Shown piece after piece: positions 36,026 to 45,231 of a DNA stretch of 64,000 nucleotides (its first letter is position 1; the number at the start of each line of letters is the position of its first letter). Below the pieces are notes generated by a model, which worked only from the letters and a program-made list of their open reading frames with translations, was not told the origin of the DNA and did not search any database. The position numbers and the translations under genes were made by a program. The stretch comes from DAOUBP01 sp964513075 (GTDB taxonomy: Bacteria; Chloroflexota; Anaerolineae; CG2-30-64-16), in contig CAZELR010000004.1 in NCBI GenBank assembly GCA_964513075.1, forward strand, positions 52,764-116,763. The letters are read 5' to 3'.

Positions 36026-36748
36026 ATGTTTCCGCAAGTCTGGCGCAAAATACTGGTCTGGGCGGTTGCATCCGCCGTGTTATGGCCCCTCGCGGCGGCG
36101 CCTGCGGCGGCGTTCGAAGCCACCCGCCAGTCGCCTGCGGCCCTTGCCTTCCTTGCTCCGGCCGCGGTTATCGTGTACCATCAGCCGCCCCGCGCGGCCG
36201 GAGGGCTGCTGCAATCATCCCTGCGCGACCCAGATGGCAGCGACACCGATCAATGGGTCTGGGACAATTTCACGCTGAGCTCGACCCAGGCGATCAGCGA
36301 GATACGCTGGAGCGGCGGCCATGACCCGGCCAGGCTCGGCTCCGGCGGCCCTGTCGTCAACTTTACGCTGGCAATCTACGCTTCGATCCCGGCCGGAACC
36401 GAGCCGGACTTATCCGGCCCACCTCTCGTGCGCTATGAAGTAGGTAGCAACGCAGGTGAGACGGCTGGTCCTGTGTTGGGTGGGGTGCAAATGTATGACT
36501 ACGGGTTCATACTGCCGACGCCGTTCACCGCGCAGGGCGGAACGACCTATTGGGTGCAGATTGAAGCGTTCCAAAGCGGGCCATCGCCCGACTGGGGGCT
36601 GACTGCGGGGAGTGGGGGCGACGGGAAGTATTTCCGCCGGGTGGCCGGTGAGTTCATGTTCCAGCGGATGACGGGCGACGCGTCGTTCACGTTGCTCGCG
36701 ACGCGGGTCAATGGTTACAGGGGTTACCTTCCGCTCATCAGCGGATAA
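36026..36748 (+). CDS. Small secreted protein with YLPLISG C-terminus
   Basis: 240 residues, AGGAGG site before the ATG. A signal peptide ends near residue 29 (PAAAF). The middle has WVWDNFTLSSTQAISEIRWSGG and TTYWVQIEAFQSG, a beta-sandwich pattern like predicted carbohydrate-binding or exported domains. It ends RGYLPLISG, like the YLPVIL end of the giant surface protein. No catalytic motif is seen. It sits between the multicopper oxidase and the SBBP protein, with 12 bases to the next start. Confidence 0.65.
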   Translation: MFPQVWRKILVWAVASAVLWPLAAAPAAAFEATRQSPAALAFLAPAAVIVYHQPPRAAGGLLQSSLRDPDGSDTDQWVWDNFTLSSTQAISEIRWSGGHDPARLGSGGPVVNFTLAIYASIPAGTEPDLSGPPLVRYEVGSNAGETAGPVLGGVQMYDYGFILPTPFTAQGGTTYWVQIEAFQSGPSPDWGLTAGSGGDGKYFRRVAGEFMFQRMTGDASFTLLATRVNGYRGYLPLISG

Positions 36749-36760
36749 TGGAGTGAGATT

Positions 36761-39166
36761 ATGATCATCAATGCCAGCTTAGCTATCAAGTTGCGTGTGC
36801 CGCTTTCAACAGCGGGCAGAATCCTGCTTCTCGCGTGTCTGCTGCTCTCTCCGGCAGCCAGTGCGGGCGCGGCGACGCCGCCAACAGCCGACCCAAGCGC
36901 AGCTCAGGGTCCGCAGGCGGCGGCTGCGCCCGACCTCGTGATAGAGAACATCGGGCAGTATGCGGCCGAGGCGCGCTTCGTGCTCATGCGGGGAGACCAA
37001 CGCATCTGGCTGACCGACGATGCCCTTTGGCTGATGGCGCCAGACCCGGCCGCAGCCGGTGAGCAGATGCAGCCGGCGAAAGAGGACCCGCTGAGCCAGG
37101 CGCGACGCCACCGGCAACAACCGGCAAGCGCCCGCGCTGGCACGGCCATCCGCTTTACTTTTCCCGGAGCCAATCCCGCGACGACCCTGGAGCCGTACGG
37201 CCGCGTGCCAACGCACGTGTCGTACCTGATCGGCAGCGATCCCTCCCGCTGGCAGCGTGATGTCCCGATTTGGTCGGGCGTGCGCTACCGCGAACTCTAT
37301 CCAGGCGTCGACCTGGTGATCGGCGACGGAGCAGCCGCGACCGTGCCGTGGCGTCTCGAAGCCCGGCCAGGAGCTGACCTGAGCGCGGTGACGCTACGGG
37401 CTGAGGGCGCTGATGCGGTCACCGGCGCGATGGGCGGGCTGCGGCTCGAAATGAAAGGTCGCACGATCAATGTAGCACTGCCCGCGTGGTCGCTCGCCGG
37501 CCAGGCAGACCCTGTTCGGAGCGCAATCGTAGAGCAGGCCGGACAGGACACTTTCGTCGTTGCACCAGAGTCGGCGTCGGAGTCCCCTGCCAGCGCGGAT
37601 GAGATCGACTCCCCCGCCGACCTCGTCTACCGCACCTTCCTGGGCGGCGCAGCCTTCGACGCGGGATCTGGGGTTGCCGTCGACATCCTGGGCAACGCGT
37701 ACGTCACCGGCGAAACCAGTTCCGCCGATTTCCCGACACAGCCCGGCAGTTACGATCCAAGCTACAACGGTGCTACCGACGCTTTTGTGGCCAAGATCAA
37801 TACGACGGGGAGCCTGCTCTATGCCACCTACCTGGGCGGGTCTGACCTCGACATCGGTTGGGGCATTGCGGTCGATGGCAATCTGGCGTACGTGGTGGGC
37901 GAGACCAAGTCAAGCAATTTCCCCGTTATCGGTGCATCCGTGGGGACAGATATTTTCATCGCGGCCCTCAACGCCAATGGGAGCAACTTCCGCTATGTGT
38001 CGCGGCTGGGCGGCGACGGGTTCGATACAGGTTATGGGATTGCAGTTGCGGGGACGGATGCCTACGTGGTGGGCACGACCTCTTCGACGAATCTCCCGGG
38101 CTGCGCCCCTAGTGATGGCAACGACCTGGTGGTCGCCCACTTGAATGCCACCGGCGTGCCGCTCTACACCACTTGTCTCGGCAGCAGTAATCCTGGCAGT
38201 ACCGAAGTTGGCTATGCGATTGCCGTGCACAGCGGAGAAGCCTATGTGACGGGCGAAGGCTCGTCGGATATCCTGGTGGCCAGGTTCGCCGCCAACGGGA
38301 CGCTGCCGGCCGGCGGCAGTACACTGATCGGCGGGAGCGATGGGGACTTGGGCAGCGGCATCGCCGTGGACGGTTCCGGCAACATCTACATTGCCGGGAG
38401 CACGTCCTCCTCCGACTTCCCGACAACCTCGGGCGTGCAGTTCGGCGGTGGTTCGACCGACGCGGTCGTCGTGAAGCTGCTCCCTGCCTTAACGATCAAC
38501 TTCGCCACCTACCTGGGAGGCAACGGCGAGGATGACGGGCATGCAATTGCAGTCGATACGGTCGAGGGGCTCTACGTGACAGGCACAACCGCATCCAGCA
38601 ATTTCCCAACGACGTTCGGCGCCTATAATAGCTTCCTCAACGGCGGAACGGACGCTTTCGTCGCGCGCCTGCACAAGGCAAGCCTTGCGGCGAACAAACT
38701 GACCTACTCAACGTATCTGGGTACGCCCGTTGATGACGCAGCCTATGGCGTCGCGACCGATACAGGCGGCAATGCGTTCATCACCGGCAATGGCCCGTTA
38801 CCCACCGACCCGACCCTGACCACAAACAACGCATTCGTGGCGAAGCTGAAGATCAGCAACCCGCCGGGCGCGCCGACAGTAACCATCTCGGGCAGCGGTG
38901 CGAACGCCAACCTGACCTGGCTCACTGTACCTTCAACCAACAAGTACCAGGTCTTCCGAAGCAGCACGCCCTACTTTATGCCCGGTGACTCGAGCAGCTT
39001 GCTGCCGCTCTTCGAGCCCAGCGGCCTATCCTACCCGGATGTTGGCGCACTTACGCCGGTAAACGCCTACTTCTATGTAGTCAAGGCCGTCAGCGCAGCG
39101 CCGGCGGCGGGCGCGAACTCCAATCGGGTGGGGAAGTTCACCTTCCAATTGACGCCGGGGCAGTGA
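36761..39166 (+). CDS. Secreted SBBP-repeat beta-propeller protein
   Basis: 801 residues. The export segment is near 12-35. An N-terminal domain (about 50-260) has IENIGQYAAEARFVL, FTFPGANPATTLEP and HVSYLIGSDPSRWQ, typical of the module preceding SBBP repeats. About seven SBBP repeats follow (TFLGGAAFDAGSGVAVDILGNAYVTGETSSADFP and variants), ending at about residue 690 with an Fn3-like domain. These proteins are secreted propellers of unknown function. Its place directly after two secreted genes and before the copper regulator suggests co-expression, not a shown copper role. Confidence 0.8.
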   Translation: MIINASLAIKLRVPLSTAGRILLLACLLLSPAASAGAATPPTADPSAAQGPQAAAAPDLVIENIGQYAAEARFVLMRGDQRIWLTDDALWLMAPDPAAAGEQMQPAKEDPLSQARRHRQQPASARAGTAIRFTFPGANPATTLEPYGRVPTHVSYLIGSDPSRWQRDVPIWSGVRYRELYPGVDLVIGDGAAATVPWRLEARPGADLSAVTLRAEGADAVTGAMGGLRLEMKGRTINVALPAWSLAGQADPVRSAIVEQAGQDTFVVAPESASESPASADEIDSPADLVYRTFLGGAAFDAGSGVAVDILGNAYVTGETSSADFPTQPGSYDPSYNGATDAFVAKINTTGSLLYATYLGGSDLDIGWGIAVDGNLAYVVGETKSSNFPVIGASVGTDIFIAALNANGSNFRYVSRLGGDGFDTGYGIAVAGTDAYVVGTTSSTNLPGCAPSDGNDLVVAHLNATGVPLYTTCLGSSNPGSTEVGYAIAVHSGEAYVTGEGSSDILVARFAANGTLPAGGSTLIGGSDGDLGSGIAVDGSGNIYIAGSTSSSDFPTTSGVQFGGGSTDAVVVKLLPALTINFATYLGGNGEDDGHAIAVDTVEGLYVTGTTASSNFPTTFGAYNSFLNGGTDAFVARLHKASLAANKLTYSTYLGTPVDDAAYGVATDTGGNAFITGNGPLPTDPTLTTNNAFVAKLKISNPPGAPTVTISGSGANANLTWLTVPSTNKYQVFRSSTPYFMPGDSSSLLPLFEPSGLSYPDVGALTPVNAYFYVVKAVSAAPAAGANSNRVGKFTFQLTPGQ

Positions 39167-39400
39167 CAGATCAAGAATAGGCCGCTGGTCATACGCTGGG
39201 TTGACGCTGGTTTAACGTTGTCCTTAGCAACGAGATCAGCGTCGTCCCAGCGCAGATCAGCGTCCTATTCTCTCTCCTACTTTCAATATCCTCTTGCTAC
39301 TTAAGTGTGAGCGGAAGATCACCCCCAATTGTGACGACATAGACACCCCTGTAATGTTACACTCCTGATAGGTTCGATGATTAATCTATCAGGTCATCAC

Positions 39401-39970
39401 ATGTCTCACACACCTGCCTCACGCCAGCGTCATATACTCGAGCTTCTCGATGCCAACCGGAGCCTGACCATCAGGGAACTCTCGGCGGAGCTCGGCGTGT
39501 CGGCGATGACCGTCCATCGGGATCTCAACAAGCTGTCCGATGGCGGCCAGCTCCTCAAGACGCGCGGCGGCGCGGCGCGGCCCTCGCGGGCCGCCAACTC
39601 CGGCGCACCCGGTTTCTGCGCGATGTGCAACCGCCTCGCGCCCGAGCGCAGCGCAGTCATCCTACAGAGCCAGCAGCGCGGCCGTCTGACCGCCTGTTGC
39701 CCGCATTGCGGCCTGGCGCTGTTCGAGCACGACGCCTCAGCCGGCCTGATGCTTGTCACCGACTTCCTAAACAGCCAGATGGTCAGCGCCAACGACGCGT
39801 CCTACCTGGTGGGCAGCGACGTCGCGTGCTGCTGCACGCCGGGGATCCTGGCGTTTGTCGGCCGCGATGAAGCAGAGCGGTTCCAGCGGGGATTTGGTGG
39901 CGAAGTCATGAATCTCTCGCAGGTGCGGCATTACTTGCGAAACAGGATGTCCGTGGTCGAGGGGCCCTGA
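39401..39970 (+). CDS. DeoR-type transcription regulator fused to a NosL-like metal-binding domain
   Basis: 189 residues from MSHTPASRQ (an AGG lies 8 bases before; ATG 39377 is an alternative). Residues 5-60 are a DeoR helix-turn-helix (RQRHILELLDANRSLTIREL, SAMTVHRDLNKL). Instead of a sugar-phosphate domain, the rest has CAMC...CCPHCG and then TDFLNSQMVSANDASYLVGSD followed by LAFVGRDEAERFQRGFGGEV. That order matches NosL, a copper(I) lipoprotein. A CCC triplet in DVACCCTPG and the CxxC pairs could bind a metal. The protein probably senses copper or zinc in the cytoplasm and controls the flanking copper genes. Confidence 0.72.
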   Translation: MSHTPASRQRHILELLDANRSLTIRELSAELGVSAMTVHRDLNKLSDGGQLLKTRGGAARPSRAANSGAPGFCAMCNRLAPERSAVILQSQQRGRLTACCPHCGLALFEHDASAGLMLVTDFLNSQMVSANDASYLVGSDVACCCTPGILAFVGRDEAERFQRGFGGEVMNLSQVRHYLRNRMSVVEGP

Positions 39971-40034
39971 CCTCGAACGCAACGGCGATCCCAGGGTCTC
40001 GATGCCATCATTAGCATAGCCGAGGAGGAAAATC

Positions 40035-40901
40035 ATGCGGCGCTATCTCATCATCAGTCTGCTGTTTTTGTTTGTTGTGGCGCTGTTGAGCGGCTGCACT
40101 GCCATAGGCCCGACGGCCGGTGACGCGTACTCCTACACCTGCGCAGCCGGCGGCGACTGCGGGGTCTTCATGACCCTGACAAATTCGAGCAGCCAGGCGG
40201 ACACGCTGGTGGCGGCCAAGACCGACGTGGCCGGCCGAGTGGAGCTGCACACGGTCGTGAAGGACGCGCAGGGCGGCATGGAGATGCAGCAGGTGGAGAA
40301 CGTCCCCGTGCCCGCGTCAGGCGTTGTTGAGCTCAAGCCGGGATCGCTGCATATCATGCTTTTCGGCCTGAACCGGGAGCTGAAAGCCGGCGACACCTTC
40401 CCGCTGACCTTGCGGTACGAGAGAGGCGGAGAGGCTACGGTGCAGGTCCAGGTCAAGATGCGCGAAGCCTCCGGATCGGCCGCGGCGCCAATGGCGGCGC
40501 CAATGGCGGCGCCAATGGCGGCAGCGATGGCAGCTCAGCCCGCGCCGCAGCAAGCCCAGGCGCCGGCAGGCCCCATCCTGGGCAGCCAACGCTCGGGGGA
40601 CGTGCAGGTATCTCTCAGCAGCAATCCTGCGCAGCCAGTGCGGGGCATGGCCGAACTGGATGCCTACGTGGTCGGAAGCGACGACCAGCCCGTGACGGAT
40701 GCCAAGGTTACCTTCGACACCGATATGACGAACATGAGCCACGGCACTTACCTGGTGACGGCTGAGCCGGCCGGCGACGGCCATTACGTGGGACAAGTGC
40801 GCTTCATGATGCCCGGGCCGTGGCGGGTGATTGCCCTGGTCGAACGCCCGGGACTCGAGACCGCGAAGTTGCGGTTTGAGTTCATGGTCAAGGCCAATTA
40901 G
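40035..40901 (+). CDS. Copper-chaperone lipoprotein: PCu(A)C domain plus YtkA/FixH-like domain
   Basis: 288 residues, GAGGAGG before the ATG. The N-terminus is a lipoprotein signal (ALLSGCTAIG). Residues about 30-150 are a PCu(A)C-like domain with the H-x-M copper pattern: HTVVKDAQGGMEMQ then GSLHIMLFGL. A linker of repeated AAPM units (a 12-base tandem in DNA) is Met-rich. Residues about 190-288 resemble YtkA/FixH (TFDTDMTNMSHG, GHYVGQVRFMMPGPWRVIAL). The protein would deliver or buffer Cu(I) outside the membrane. 10 bases separate it from the next gene, so they are likely one operon. Confidence 0.8.
   Translation: MRRYLIISLLFLFVVALLSGCTAIGPTAGDAYSYTCAAGGDCGVFMTLTNSSSQADTLVAAKTDVAGRVELHTVVKDAQGGMEMQQVENVPVPASGVVELKPGSLHIMLFGLNRELKAGDTFPLTLRYERGGEATVQVQVKMREASGSAAAPMAAPMAAPMAAAMAAQPAPQQAQAPAGPILGSQRSGDVQVSLSSNPAQPVRGMAELDAYVVGSDDQPVTDAKVTFDTDMTNMSHGTYLVTAEPAGDGHYVGQVRFMMPGPWRVIALVERPGLETAKLRFEFMVKAN
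40483..40522 (+). repeat. 12-base tandem repeat in the lipoprotein linker
   Basis: Three units of GCGCCAATGGCG encode the APMA-type Met-rich linker between the two copper domains. Length changes by whole units would keep the frame. Confidence 0.75.
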
Positions 40902-40911
40902 GAGACAAGCA

Positions 40912-41538
40912 ATGAACCTCACAACTGCAGTTGTTCTGTCCGCCGGCTTCGCAGCCGTCAGCATCGGCGTCGGCATCTACCTCTTGCGCTACCGGGCCGC
41001 GGTGACGGAGATGCTCGGCATGATGATCGGGATGACGATGGGCATGATGTCGGGCATCGCCATCGGTTACTTCATCGGGGCCGCGACCGATATGTTCGTC
41101 AGCAACCTGGTCGGCGTCACGGTCGGGCTGGCGTTCGGCGCCGGCTTCGGCAGCCAGGGAGGCCTGATGGGCGCCATGGACGGCGGCATGGGCGGCTTCA
41201 TGGGCGGGATGATGGGCGGCATGTTGGGCGTGATGATCAACATCTCTCCCGTGGCCGTGTGGGTCACCGCTGTGTTCACAACCGTGGTCTGCCTGACGGT
41301 GTACGCCGGACTGATCCGGCTGGTGCAGAAGAGCAGCGTGAAGCAGTATGCCAAGGACCCGGTTTGTGATATGCTGGTGGACATCGCGACAGCCAAGCTG
41401 ACCAGCGTCTATCATGGTGAGACGGTCTATTTCTGCGCTGCCGGCTGCAAGCGTGCTTTCGACAAGGACCCCGAGCGGCACCTGGTGCAGTCTTTGCGCC
41501 AGAGCTCGGCCCCCGACGTGGCGGCGATGTCTTCCTGA
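40912..41538 (+). CDS. Gly/Met-rich membrane protein with a C-terminal YHS metal domain
   Basis: 208 residues, AGGAGA site 7 bases before ATG 40912. Four to five membrane spans are notably rich in Gly and Met (MLGMMIGMTMGMMSGIAIGY, then a run of repeated GGM/GGF). Residues about 145-200 are a YHS domain: KDPVCDMLVDIATAKLTSVYHGETVYFCAAGCKRAFDKDPE, whose Cys residues bind metal. YHS domains often occur with copper ATPases (the CopA gene is next). It may pass copper across or to the membrane, or be a metal-binding partner of CopA. Confidence 0.75.
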   Translation: MNLTTAVVLSAGFAAVSIGVGIYLLRYRAAVTEMLGMMIGMTMGMMSGIAIGYFIGAATDMFVSNLVGVTVGLAFGAGFGSQGGLMGAMDGGMGGFMGGMMGGMLGVMINISPVAVWVTAVFTTVVCLTVYAGLIRLVQKSSVKQYAKDPVCDMLVDIATAKLTSVYHGETVYFCAAGCKRAFDKDPERHLVQSLRQSSAPDVAAMSS

Positions 41539-41560
41539 GCGCTCTATGGGACTGGACTTC

Positions 41561-41722
41561 GTCATGCTGAGGCCGAGTCCCTGACCTGCGTCTTGGAGCT
41601 GAGTTCATCAGGCCGAAGCATCTCCGGCGGCGCTGACGAGATCCCTTCGTTGCACTCAGGGCAGGCTCTTCGCTGGGGGCTCGCAGCGAATTGCGTTGAG
41701 TTGACAACCCGCTCAGGATGAC
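41561..41722 (-). repeat. Dispersed repeat, family C, minus orientation
   Basis: Reading the minus strand it begins GTCATCCTGAGCGGGTT, passes CAGCGAAG, ATCTCGTC and GATGCTTCGGCCTGA and ends GGCCTCAGCATGAC. It fills the gap before copA. The same element occurs at 53351-53488 (plus) and more degenerately at 54108-54243. Confidence 0.9.
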
Positions 41723-41762
41723 ACACTCTAATCCAATGAAGCACTGAGGTTTGAGGTTATTG

Positions 41763-44700
41763 ATGGCTGAGATCAAGAATATTACCCTGCCGGTCACGGG
41801 CATGACGTGCGCCAACTGCGCCGCATCGATCGAGCGGAATGTGCGCAAACTGCCCGGCGTCGACATGGCGAATGTGAATCTCGCCAGCGAGAAGCTTACC
41901 GTCGCCTTCGATCCGGCGCAGCTCGACGAACACGGCATCATCGCGCGCGTCGAGCGGATCGGTTACGGCATCCCGACCGGCCATATCGAATTGCCGATCA
42001 CCGGTCTGCGGGATAATTCCGATGCGTTAGCCTTGGAGAAGTTGCTGGCGCGGCAAGAGGGCGTGCTCGCGGCCGGCGTGAGTTATGGCACCGAACGCGC
42101 AACGCTGCAGTTTATCCCGGGTCTGACCAGCATTGCCGAGCTGGCCAGGGTAGTCCGGAAGGCGGGCTTCGATCTCGTGCAAGCGGGCGCAGCCGAGTCC
42201 ATTGAGGATGCGGAAGCCCACGTGCGCGCGGCGGAGATCAGCCGGCAAAAACGCCTGCTGATCATCGGCCTGATTTTTACCGTGCCCTTGGTCGTCTACA
42301 GCATGGCGCGTGATTTTATCACGCCTTTTCCGAATGATCTGGCCGCGATGCTCGTCGCCGCGACAATCGTGCAGTTCGTAGTGGGCTGGCAATACTACGT
42401 CGGGGCCTTTAAAAGCCTGCGCGCGGGCGGCGCGAACATGGATGTCTTGATTGCCCTGGGGTCCTCGGTGGCCTACGGCTACAGCGTCGGCGTCGTGGCC
42501 GGCCTGATTCCCAGCCCCAACGTCTACTTCGAGACGGGCGCGGCGATCATCACGCTCATCATGCTGGGCAAGTTCCTCGAAACACGCGCACGCGGCAAGA
42601 CGTCCGAAGCGCTGAAAATGCTGATGGGCTTGCGTCCCCGAACCGCGCACGTCATCCGCGACGGCGTTGAGACCGAGATCGATGTCGATCAGGTCGTCGT
42701 CGGTGACACCATCATCGTGCGGCCGGGCGAGAAAGCGCCAGTGGACGGCATCATCAGCGACGGGCGTTCGGCCTTCGATGAGTCGATGCTCACGGGTGAA
42801 TCGATGCCGGTGAGCAAAGGTCCCGGCGATGAAATCATCGGCGCCACGATCAACAAGGAAGGATTGATCCGCTTCGAGGCCAGCAAAGTGGGCAAGAATA
42901 CAACACTGGCCCAGATCGTGCGCATGGTCCAGGAGGCCCAGGGCAGCAAGGCGCCCATCCAGAAACTGGCTGACCGCATCAGCGCCTATTTCGTACCTGT
43001 CGTGATTGGCATCGCGCTGGTAACGTTCGCCGGCTGGCTGCTGTTGACCCGCGCCGATTGGTCGGGTGCGATGATCAATGCGGTGGCAGTGCTGGTGATC
43101 GCGTGCCCGTGCGCGCTCGGCCTGGCTACGCCGACCGCGATCATGGTGGGCACGACCAAAGGCGCGGAGAACGGCGTCCTTTTCAAGAACAGCGAGGCGT
43201 TGGAACGCGCAGGCCGGGTCAAGGTGGTAGTGCTGGATAAAACCGGCACGATCACCCGCGGCGAGCCGGCCGTGACGGACGTCATCGCAGTGGACGCCCC
43301 GGCCGCAGGCGCAGAATCGTTCACAGCCGACGAAGTCTTGCGCCTGGCTGCCAGCGCCGAGCGCGGCTCGGAGCATCCTTTGGGCCGGGCGATAGCCGAA
43401 GCCGGCGCAGCCAAAGGCCTGCGGCTGGTGGACCCGGCGTCCTTCAAGGCAGTCAGCGGCTTCGGTATTCGCGCCACAGTGGAGGATCAGAGCCTCATCA
43501 TCGGCAACCCGCGGATGATGCAGAACGAAGGGATTGCGCTTGACTCGCTGCAGCAGGACGTCACGCGGCTGCAAACCGCAGGGAAGACCGCGATGCTGGT
43601 CGCGGCGCGCCCCGCGAACAGCGAAGCCGCCGCGCGGTTGATCGGCCTGGTGGCGGTCGCCGATACGGTCAAGCCCGGCTCACAGGAAGCCATCGCAGAG
43701 CTCCGCCGGCTCGGCCTGGACGTCGTGATGATCACCGGCGACAACCGGCGCACCGCCGAGGTGATCGCGAAACAGGTTGGCATTCAACACGTCCTGGCCG
43801 AAGTGCTGCCCGCCGATAAAGTCGCCGAGATCAAGAGACTCCAGGGCAGCGGGCAGGATGGTGCGGCACACCGGCTTGTGGCCATGGTTGGGGATGGCAT
43901 CAATGATGCGCCCGCCCTGGCGCAGGCCGATGTCGGCGTCGCCATCGGCACCGGCACCGATGTCGCCATGGCGGCGGCCGGCATCACCCTGATCGGCGGC
44001 GATCTGCACGGCGTCGCGCGCGCGATCTCGCTGTCGCGCGGCACGATGCAGACGATCGTGCAGAACCTCTTCTGGGCCTTCTTCTACAATGTCGTGCTGA
44101 TTCCGCTGGCGGCCCTCGGATTTCTCATCCCAATGGTCGCGGCCGGCGCCATGGCCTTCAGCTCCATCTTCGTGGTGACCAACAGCCTGCGGCTGCGCGG
44201 TTACGATGTCCACAAGGTGGCGGCGCCGAAACGGCTGGCCCGCCAATTGCTCGAACTGGCGCCGCGTCTGGTGGCCCCTGCCGGCGCGCTGGCGCTGCTC
44301 ATTGCACTCTCCGTGGGCTGGCTCATGCCGGCCCAGGCGAACGCACAGATGGGGAAGAGCACGTCGGGCCGCGCAACTGCCGCCTACCGGCTCTTCATTG
44401 ACCAGACAACCCCGATCGTGGCAGGGAAGCCCACGCTGCTCCAGATGGAAATCCTCGATCAGTTCGGCAAACGCCTGACCGATTTCGAGGTGAGCGCTTT
44501 CGGCAGGTCGGCGACCTATGCGTACTTCGCGGTGGTCCCCCGCGATTTGACCTCACTGCAAGCAGAGCCGTTGTTCCTGAAACCCGCCGGCTCAGCAAGC
44601 GTCGGAGGGGGCATGGGCATGGGCGCGGCGCAGCCGGCCGCCCAACCCACGGCGGCGAAGCCTACCGTCGCGCCGCCGTCGTTCGATTCGCGGGCCGCGC

Positions 44701-45170
44701 GGCCGCAGGCCGTGTTCCCGACCGAAGGGCAGTATGTCGCGTTCGTGGAATTCCGGCCGCTGGGGGGCGAACAGGTGACCCTGGCCGTGCCCATCGACGT
44801 CGGATCGGCCAAGACGCCCGCTGCCGCACTGGCGCCGGACGCGTCACCCACGCAGACGGTCGCCAATTTACGCGTCACCCTTAGGACCAGGGGCGCACTG
44901 GTGGCGGGACAGGAGAACTATCTCTACTTCGAAGCGATCGATGAAGCAGGCAACGTGCGCACGGGAGAGATCGAGATGGCGTCAGGGGCATTTTGCCACC
45001 TGTATGTTGTCGATGAGAAGCTCACGACCTTTCTGAGGCCGGACTTTGTAGATCGCAATAACCTGGAATTCGCCGTGAAATTCCCGAAACCGGGGAAGTA
45101 CAAAGCCTGGTTCGAATTCAGATATGCCGGTAAGTCCCAAAAAGTCCCGTTTGTCCTTGAAGTAGGCTAG
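41763..45170 (+). CDS. copA: Copper-exporting P1B-ATPase with a large extracytoplasmic C-terminal extension
   Basis: 1135 residues from ATG 41763 (GAGG upstream). HMA domain CANC (Cys16, Cys19); a second, CxxC-less HMA-like domain about 80-140; A-domain TGES; transmembrane CPC (448-450); phosphorylation DKTGT (D492); HPLG (near 538); GDGINDAP near 710. The last span ends about 812. A further span (near 835-855) is followed by about 280 residues unknown in normal CopA. These contain two YtkA/FixH-like repeats, with FPTEGQYVAFVEFRPLGG and FPKPGKYKAWFEFRYAGK. A Met/Gly-rich linker (GGGMGMGAAQP) lies between. It is probably an attached copper acceptor. Confidence 0.88.
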   Translation: MAEIKNITLPVTGMTCANCAASIERNVRKLPGVDMANVNLASEKLTVAFDPAQLDEHGIIARVERIGYGIPTGHIELPITGLRDNSDALALEKLLARQEGVLAAGVSYGTERATLQFIPGLTSIAELARVVRKAGFDLVQAGAAESIEDAEAHVRAAEISRQKRLLIIGLIFTVPLVVYSMARDFITPFPNDLAAMLVAATIVQFVVGWQYYVGAFKSLRAGGANMDVLIALGSSVAYGYSVGVVAGLIPSPNVYFETGAAIITLIMLGKFLETRARGKTSEALKMLMGLRPRTAHVIRDGVETEIDVDQVVVGDTIIVRPGEKAPVDGIISDGRSAFDESMLTGESMPVSKGPGDEIIGATINKEGLIRFEASKVGKNTTLAQIVRMVQEAQGSKAPIQKLADRISAYFVPVVIGIALVTFAGWLLLTRADWSGAMINAVAVLVIACPCALGLATPTAIMVGTTKGAENGVLFKNSEALERAGRVKVVVLDKTGTITRGEPAVTDVIAVDAPAAGAESFTADEVLRLAASAERGSEHPLGRAIAEAGAAKGLRLVDPASFKAVSGFGIRATVEDQSLIIGNPRMMQNEGIALDSLQQDVTRLQTAGKTAMLVAARPANSEAAARLIGLVAVADTVKPGSQEAIAELRRLGLDVVMITGDNRRTAEVIAKQVGIQHVLAEVLPADKVAEIKRLQGSGQDGAAHRLVAMVGDGINDAPALAQADVGVAIGTGTDVAMAAAGITLIGGDLHGVARAISLSRGTMQTIVQNLFWAFFYNVVLIPLAALGFLIPMVAAGAMAFSSIFVVTNSLRLRGYDVHKVAAPKRLARQLLELAPRLVAPAGALALLIALSVGWLMPAQANAQMGKSTSGRATAAYRLFIDQTTPIVAGKPTLLQMEILDQFGKRLTDFEVSAFGRSATYAYFAVVPRDLTSLQAEPLFLKPAGSASVGGGMGMGAAQPAAQPTAAKPTVAPPSFDSRAARPQAVFPTEGQYVAFVEFRPLGGEQVTLAVPIDVGSAKTPAAALAPDASPTQTVANLRVTLRTRGALVAGQENYLYFEAIDEAGNVRTGEIEMASGAFCHLYVVDEKLTTFLRPDFVDRNNLEFAVKFPKPGKYKAWFEFRYAGKSQKVPFVLEVG

Positions 45171-45231
45171 GCGCACCCGGAAAGTTGGTCTGTGTGCGCA
45201 CCAGAACCTTCCGCTCATCGGGAGGTGAGGA

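Noticed and set aside
42027..43574. 515-codon minus-strand frame opposite copA
   Set aside because: Shadow of a clearly recognised gene.
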